NCBI GenBank assembly: GCA_019637445.1
Contig: JAHBVS010000001.1
Coordinates: 1,647,586-1,711,585 of the forward strand
DNA length: 64,000 nucleotides
Direction: 5' to 3'
Source of the DNA: Gemmatimonadaceae bacterium
GTDB lineage: Bacteria; Gemmatimonadota; Gemmatimonadetes; Gemmatimonadales; Gemmatimonadaceae
A model generated the notes under the pieces. That model saw only the letters and a program-made list of their open reading frames with translations. It did no database searches and was not told the DNA's origin. Both the position numbers and the translations under genes were made by a program. Below are positions 59,683-64,000 of the stretch, one piece after another. The stretch's first letter is position 1. Every line of letters starts with the position of its first letter.

Positions 59683-60570
59683 GTGCGCGACGCGACCTTC
59701 AACGATGGATTGCTGACCGGCAAGATCGCGCTCGTCACGGGCGGCGGCACCGGACTCGGTCGCGCGATGGCCGAGAGATTCCTGCAACTCGGCGCGAACG
59801 TCGTGATCTGTGGGCGTCGCGAGGCGGTGCTCACCGAGGCCGCCGAGCAGATGATGGCCGAGGAACCGGGTGAGGTGCTGGCGATTCCCTGCGATATCCG
59901 TGATCCGGACGCGGTGGACGCGATGATCGCGCGCGCCTGGGAGCACTTCGGGCACGTGGACATCCTGGTGAACAACGCCGCCGGCAACATTGCCTCGCCG
60001 ACGGAGCGGCTCTCGCACCGCGCAGTGGATGCGGTGCTGGGCATCGTGTTGCACGGGTCTTTTTACTGCACGCTCGCGCTGGGCAAGAAGTGGATCGCCG
60101 AGGGCAGGAAGGGTCGTGTGCTGAGCATCGTCACGACCTACTCGGTGGGCGGCAGTGCGTACGTCGTACCGAGTGCGGCGGCGAAGGCGGGTGTGTTGGC
60201 GATGACGCAATCGCTGGCGGTGGAGTGGGGACCGAAGGGCATCACCTGCAACGCGATTGCGCCGGGGCCGTTTCCCACCAAGGGCGCTTGGGATCGGTTG
60301 TTGCCGGATCCGTCGCTGCTGCACGAAGCATTGGATCGGATTCCGATGCGGCGCCCGGGTGAGTTGATCGAGCTCTCGAACCTCGCGGCGTTCTTGGTGT
60401 CGGACGCGGCGTCGTACATCAATGGCGAGTGCATCGGCATTGACGGCGGCGAGAAGTTGAAGGGGGCGGGGCAGTTCTCGTGGATGTCGTCGCTGGCACC
60501 GGAGCAGTGGGCGGCGCTCGAGGCCTCGGCGCGCGGCGCGACGGCGAAGGACAAGGAGAAGCAGTCGTGA
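59683..60570 (+). CDS. 2,4-dienoyl-CoA-reductase-like SDR
   Basis: This 295-residue short-chain dehydrogenase has the Rossmann motif VTGGGTGLGRAMAERF, ILVNNAAGN, and the catalytic region SAYVVPSAAAKAGVLAMTQ. The last shows the Lys of an S-A-A-A-K block without the normal YxxxK Tyr, as in peroxisomal-type dienoyl-CoA reductases. The NADP-type CGRR follows strand two. It starts GTG at 59683, just after the amidohydrolase. In context with ACAD and APH genes it may work on hydroxy- or oxo-acyl-CoA. Confidence 0.87.
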   Translation: MRDATFNDGLLTGKIALVTGGGTGLGRAMAERFLQLGANVVICGRREAVLTEAAEQMMAEEPGEVLAIPCDIRDPDAVDAMIARAWEHFGHVDILVNNAAGNIASPTERLSHRAVDAVLGIVLHGSFYCTLALGKKWIAEGRKGRVLSIVTTYSVGGSAYVVPSAAAKAGVLAMTQSLAVEWGPKGITCNAIAPGPFPTKGAWDRLLPDPSLLHEALDRIPMRRPGELIELSNLAAFLVSDAASYINGECIGIDGGEKLKGAGQFSWMSSLAPEQWAALEASARGATAKDKEKQS

Positions 60571-60631
60571 GGCTTGTGTCGGCAGGCGGTCGTTCAAACG
60601 GCGACGTTGCCCTGCTTGTGAGGCGCGTGAC

Positions 60632-61831
60632 GTGACGACGCGCTCGTTGCCGACGCTTGTCGGCGAGATCCGCGCATTCCTGCTGGAGCGCGCGCAGCCG
60701 ATGGAGCCGCGCTTCCTCTCGGAGCCCTTCGCCGAGCTGGTGCCAGAACTCGCCGCGCTGCGTGAGGAGGTGAAGCGCCTCAAGCTGTGGACGCCGCATC
60801 TTCCGGTGTCGATGGGCGGCCTTGGCCTCACGCTGCCTCAGTTCGCCGAGGTGAGTGCGGCGCTCGGGGAGAGCCCGATCGGCCACTACCTCTTCAACTG
60901 CAACGCGCCGGACATCGGCAACCAGGAGTTGCTGCACGCACACGGCTCGCCAGCACAGCAGGAGCGCTGGCTGGCGCCGCTGGTGCGCGGCGAGATCCGC
61001 AGCTGCTTCGCGATGACGGAGCCCGCGCGCGCCGGGTCCAATCCCGTGTGGATGGACACGACGGCCGTGCGCGAGGGCGAGGAGTACGTCATCACAGGTG
61101 ACAAGTGGTTCACCTCGAGCGCGGACGGTGCGGCGTTCACCATCGTGATGGCCGTGACGGATCCCGCCGCGCCGGCGCACAGGCGCGCGAGCCAGATCAT
61201 CGTGCCGATGGACACGCCGGGCGTCACCTTGGTGCGCAACATCCCGGTGATGGGCGAAGGCGGCTCGGACTACGCGAGCCACTCGGAGCTGGCCTTCCGT
61301 GGCGTGCGCGTGCCGGTCACGAATCGCATTGGTGACGAAGGCGCGGGGTTCGCGCTGGCGCAGGAGCGACTCGGCCCTGGCCGCATCCATCACTGCATGC
61401 GCTGGATCGGCATCTGTGAACGTGCGTTCCGGCTGATGGTGCAGCGCGCGGCCACGCGCGAGCTCGCGCCCGGCGAGGTGCTCGGGCAGCAGCAGGTGGT
61501 GCAGCATTGGATCGCCGAGTGTCGCGCGGAAATCGATGCATCGCGCCTGCTGGTGCTCGACGTGGCGCGACAAATCGACGCCGAGGGCGCGCAGGCGGCG
61601 CGCGATGGGATCTCGCTGATCAAGTTCCACGTGGCGGGCGTGTTGCAGCGTGTGTTGGATCGCGCGATCCAGGTGCACGGAGCCTACGGAATGACGGATG
61701 AGACGCCGCTGGCGTACTGGTACCGGCACGAGCGCGGCGCGCGGATCTATGACGGACCCGACGAAGTGCACAAGTCATCGGTGGCGCGGCGGATCCTTCA
61801 GGCGGCGGGGATGAAGCGGGGCGCGTCGTGA
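60632..61831 (+). CDS. Acyl-CoA dehydrogenase (ACAD10/11-type)
   Basis: The 399-residue FAD enzyme has canonical acyl-CoA dehydrogenase segments: CFAMTEPARAGSNP, ITGDKWFTSSADGA, GPGRIHHCMRWIG, and C-terminal HGAYGMTDETPLAYWYR and RIYDGPDEVHKSSVARRIL. The last resembles ACAD10/11 and LvaC-type enzymes. In these systems the enzyme works with an APH-type kinase to remove a phosphate from a 4-phospho-acyl-CoA. GTG start at 60632; 31 bp to the kinase gene. Confidence 0.89.
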   Translation: MTTRSLPTLVGEIRAFLLERAQPMEPRFLSEPFAELVPELAALREEVKRLKLWTPHLPVSMGGLGLTLPQFAEVSAALGESPIGHYLFNCNAPDIGNQELLHAHGSPAQQERWLAPLVRGEIRSCFAMTEPARAGSNPVWMDTTAVREGEEYVITGDKWFTSSADGAAFTIVMAVTDPAAPAHRRASQIIVPMDTPGVTLVRNIPVMGEGGSDYASHSELAFRGVRVPVTNRIGDEGAGFALAQERLGPGRIHHCMRWIGICERAFRLMVQRAATRELAPGEVLGQQQVVQHWIAECRAEIDASRLLVLDVARQIDAEGAQAARDGISLIKFHVAGVLQRVLDRAIQVHGAYGMTDETPLAYWYRHERGARIYDGPDEVHKSSVARRILQAAGMKRGAS

Positions 61832-61862
61832 GCGTGCGTGCCACGGACAACTCGTTGGCGCG

Positions 61863-62888
61863 ATGACCGACACGCTCCCCCTCAAGCTGCTGAACGCCTG
61901 GCTCGCCGAGCACGCGCCCGCTGTCGGTGCCGTGAAGTCGGTGGAGCGATTCCCCGGCGGCTTCTCGAACCTCACATACAAGCTCACAACGAGCACGGGC
62001 ACATTCGTGCTGCGTCGCCCACCCGCGGGCGAGCGCTCCGGCACTGCCCACGACATGCCTCGCGAAGCCGGCATCCTCTCGGTCTGCGAACTGCGTGGCA
62101 TCCCGGCGCCGAAGGCGCTCGGCGTGTCCACGGACGAGTCCGTGATTGGCGCGCCGTTCTATGTAATGGAGTTCGTCGACGGCGTGGTGCTGCGCGGCCC
62201 CAAGCTGCCCGCCGGATACGACGCCGACACTTTCGCCAAGCTCAGCGAGCGATTTCTCGACACGATGGTCGCGATCCACGGTGCCACGCCAAGCGATCCA
62301 GTGGTCGGCGGGCTCGGGAAGCCGATGGGCTACGTACAGCGACAGGTCGAAGGCTGGACGGCGCGCTGGGAGAAGTCGAAGTCGAGCGAGGTGCCGTCGG
62401 TGGACTCACTCGCCAAGTGGCTGGACGCGAACCAGCCGAGCGAGAGCGGGGCCTGCTTGATTCACAACGACTTCAAGTACGACAACCTGGTCCTGGACCC
62501 GAAGCAACCCGGCAAGATCGTCGCGGTGCTGGACTGGGAGATGGCGACACTCGGCGATCCGTTGCTCGACGTGGGCACGTCACTCGGCTACTGGATCGAA
62601 GCCGGCGACCACCCCGCGTTCAAGGCACTGGGCCTTGGAATGACGGCGCTCCCCGGCAATCACAGCCGGGCCCAACTCTGGGAGCGCTACCTCAAGAAGA
62701 GCGGCCGCGCGTCACGCTCGGCGACTTGGTACCACGCGTATGGTGTCTTCAAGATCGCGGTGATTGCCCAACAGATCTATGCACGCCATCTCGCCGGCCA
62801 CGCGCCTGATCCCCGATTCGCCTCGCTGGGGGATGCGGTGCGGTTGCTAGGAGAGTTTGGCGGCGGTGTAGCCGGCGCTGGCACCTAG
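61863..62888 (+). CDS. APH-family phosphotransferase (ACAD11-kinase-like)
   Basis: This 341-residue protein has the APH kinase fold: FPGGFSNLTYKLTTSTGTFVLRRP (nucleotide-binding loop and Lys/Arg), catalytic LIHNDFKYDNLVL and metal Asp in VAVLDWEMATLGDP. The family includes the kinase halves of ACAD10/11 and LvaA, which phosphorylate 4-hydroxyacyl-CoA. Its place right after the ACAD gene supports this role over antibiotic resistance. ATG 61863. Confidence 0.87.
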   Translation: MTDTLPLKLLNAWLAEHAPAVGAVKSVERFPGGFSNLTYKLTTSTGTFVLRRPPAGERSGTAHDMPREAGILSVCELRGIPAPKALGVSTDESVIGAPFYVMEFVDGVVLRGPKLPAGYDADTFAKLSERFLDTMVAIHGATPSDPVVGGLGKPMGYVQRQVEGWTARWEKSKSSEVPSVDSLAKWLDANQPSESGACLIHNDFKYDNLVLDPKQPGKIVAVLDWEMATLGDPLLDVGTSLGYWIEAGDHPAFKALGLGMTALPGNHSRAQLWERYLKKSGRASRSATWYHAYGVFKIAVIAQQIYARHLAGHAPDPRFASLGDAVRLLGEFGGGVAGAGT

Positions 62889-62986
62889 GAAGGAACGACT
62901 TTGCCACAGAGGCACAGAGACACAGAGGGTTCGCTCGCCGCGGATGCCCTCTGTGTCTCTGTGCCTCTGTGGCAATCAGTTCCTAG
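62885..62986. repeat. CTCTGTG-type hairpin repeat, second copy
   Basis: Perfect 29-nt arms 62901-62929 and 62947-62975 enclose a 17-nt loop, and outer ctaggaa/ttcctag bases (62885-62891 and 62980-62986) pair further. The core is the same cacagaggcacagagaca unit as at 19773. It forms a strong hairpin between convergent genes and overlaps both stop codons' neighbourhood, consistent with a two-way terminator. Confidence 0.9.
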
Positions 62987-63681
62987 CCTTGTTGAGAACT
63001 ATCAGAACCGGACGTGAGCGCGAGCAGTGAGTCGCCGAGCCGCTGCATCTGGGAGGAACGGAGGCGCCGCCAGCCGGGGATGCGGGAGAGGTTGAAGCCC
63101 GTGTAGGCAGCGCCGGCGATGACCATTGGGGTGAGCACGCTGGCCAGGCGCACGGCCTTCTCGGGGTTCACGAAGGAGACGCCGAAGGCCATCAAGCCGA
63201 AGAAGCCGGCCATGCTCGCGCCGATGGCGACGAAGGCCTTGGTGTCGCGCTTGTCCGTCTTGAAGCGCACACGCTGGCCGTTGCCGCTGGGCTCGACGAG
63301 CACCTGTAGGTGGCCGTTCTGCCACTGCCGAAACGAACCGTGGCTCGAGACCTTGCCCTGGGCGTCGAAGGTCTCGCGCAGCTGGACCACGAAGAGTTCC
63401 CACTCGCGGTCCGTGAGGGCCCGCGGCAGTTCGACCGTGTGCGCAGCGCCGATGGGCAGCCCAAGCAGCGTCGGCACCGGCGGCGCCGAGGGTTGGTCGA
63501 TCTCGCGGGCGGCCCGGGCAATGAGCTCCGCGGAGATCCCTGCTTCCACGCCGATGGCCTGCAGCTCGCCGAGGCTCATCCCTTCGCTGCGGACCAGCGC
63601 CTTGGGTTGGTGGTCGCGCACCTCGGTGGCCCGCGCGAAGATCGCGGCCACTTCGTCATCGGAGAATCGACGCTCGCTCAT
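62983..63681 (-). CDS. Hypothetical membrane protein
   Basis: The 232-residue protein has an N-terminal SHOCT-like helical region (RFSDDEVAAIFARATEV, GMSLGELQAIGVEAGIS) and a central unknown alpha/beta segment (TDREWELFVVQLRETFDAQG). It ends with two close membrane segments (AFVAIGASMAGFFGLMAFGV and ASVLTPMVIAGAAYTGF). Proteins of this make-up are common in the phylum; no function is known. ATG at 63681 is chosen over a longer frame. Confidence 0.7.
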   Translation of the reverse strand: MSERRFSDDEVAAIFARATEVRDHQPKALVRSEGMSLGELQAIGVEAGISAELIARAAREIDQPSAPPVPTLLGLPIGAAHTVELPRALTDREWELFVVQLRETFDAQGKVSSHGSFRQWQNGHLQVLVEPSGNGQRVRFKTDKRDTKAFVAIGASMAGFFGLMAFGVSFVNPEKAVRLASVLTPMVIAGAAYTGFNLSRIPGWRRLRSSQMQRLGDSLLALTSGSDSSQQG

Positions 63682-63727
63682 ACAGGGAATCTCGCCCACA
63701 TTACAGCCATCTCGCAAACGGAGTGAG

Positions 63728-64000
63728 GGATGGACGTTCGACTGGGGAGAATCCAGCAGATCGCGCTGGTTCAACACGATGTGGACCGCGCGGTCCCCTT
63801 CTATAGAGATGGGCTGGGGCTGACGCTGCAGTTCGCGATGGCGGGGATGGCGTTTTTCGACGCGGGCGGCGTTCGGCTGATGCTCACCAAGCCGTCATCG
63901 CCGGAGGTGGACCACAAGAACTCGATCCTCTACTTCGACGTGGCGTCGATTGACGATGCCTATGCCTCGCTCTCATCTCGAGGCGTGACGTTCGAGGACA
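63728..64000 (+). CDS. VOC/glyoxalase-family protein, cut by the window end
   Basis: The start MDVRLGRIQQIALVQHDVDRA followed by VPFYRDGLGL, MAFFDAGGVRLMLTKP and SILYFDVASIDDAYASLSSRG is a typical VOC domain (one beta-alpha-beta-beta-beta unit and part of the second). Ninety-one codons lie in the window; the 3' end is missing. The substrate is not identifiable. The ATG at 63728 follows gtgaggg. Confidence 0.78.

Noticed and set aside
61863-62888. Aminoglycoside phosphotransferase as an antibiotic-resistance gene
   Set aside because: The APH fold is shared with ACAD10/11 and LvaA kinases, and the neighbouring acyl-CoA dehydrogenase makes the metabolic role far more likely.

Overview
The window is GC-rich chromosomal DNA, probably from a member of the Gemmatimonadota. 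Four large membrane-anchored Ser/Thr kinases share the same N-terminal sequence style and mostly carry PD40 beta-propellers. Other pointers are a TonB-dependent receptor with a carboxypeptidase-like leader domain, a VPS10/sortilin-type propeller protein, type III glutamine synthetase, many secreted hydrolases, and frequent GTG/TTG starts. This is an inference from gene content; no rRNA is present. One RNA gene is seen, tRNA-Cys(GCA).

Layout. 0-13 kb: YjbR-like protein, glnN, cupredoxin and DUF4142, an alpha/beta hydrolase divergent from a Tat-exported amidase, VTT and DUF418 membrane proteins, and a 1276-residue TonB receptor. 13.3-16 kb: tRNA-Cys with a strong terminator, then a sulfur operon (TauE/SafE exporter, persulfide-dioxygenase/rhodanese protein, ArsR repressor) with an AT-rich dyad at its head. 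16-19.8 kb: tightly overlapping genes for DUF1295, SCO1, PCuAC, a cupredoxin-like protein and a GHL10 glycosidase, which fits copper delivery to an oxidase. 20-30.4 kb: VPS10-like protein, HPF/RaiA, GH20 hexosaminidase, potassium channel, Tat class V aminotransferase, DUF302 and an esterase-like protein. 30.4-36 kb: two divergent kinases, one fused to FGE-sulfatase and hydrolase domains.

36-42.5 kb is a cyanophycin operon: isoaspartyl dipeptidase, cyanophycinase, cyanophycin synthetase and a second, shorter Mur-ligase paralogue. Together they can make the Asp/Arg polymer, cut it to dipeptides and hydrolyse these. 42.5-49 kb: two more kinases on either side of an RHH/nucleotidyltransferase pair that looks like a toxin-antitoxin module.

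49-55 kb looks like an acquired defence island with lower GC than its surroundings. A Sau3AI/MutH-like endonuclease and an m5C methyltransferase face each other across about 3 kb. That interval holds two PD-(D/E)XK-like proteins, a small orphan protein, and a 'mobile mystery' XRE/Fic pair with tandem operator dyads. 55-57.4 kb: MarR regulator, MhqO-like ring-cleaving dioxygenase and YceI, with a clear promoter/operator. 57.5-64 kb: a secreted hypothetical protein, an amidohydrolase, an SDR/acyl-CoA dehydrogenase/APH-kinase trio resembling 4-hydroxyacid catabolism genes, a hypothetical membrane protein, and a VOC gene cut by the window end.

Two copies of a CTCTGTG-type inverted repeat form large hairpins at convergent gene ends. 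No CRISPR array, insertion sequence, prophage or recognisable riboswitch was seen.
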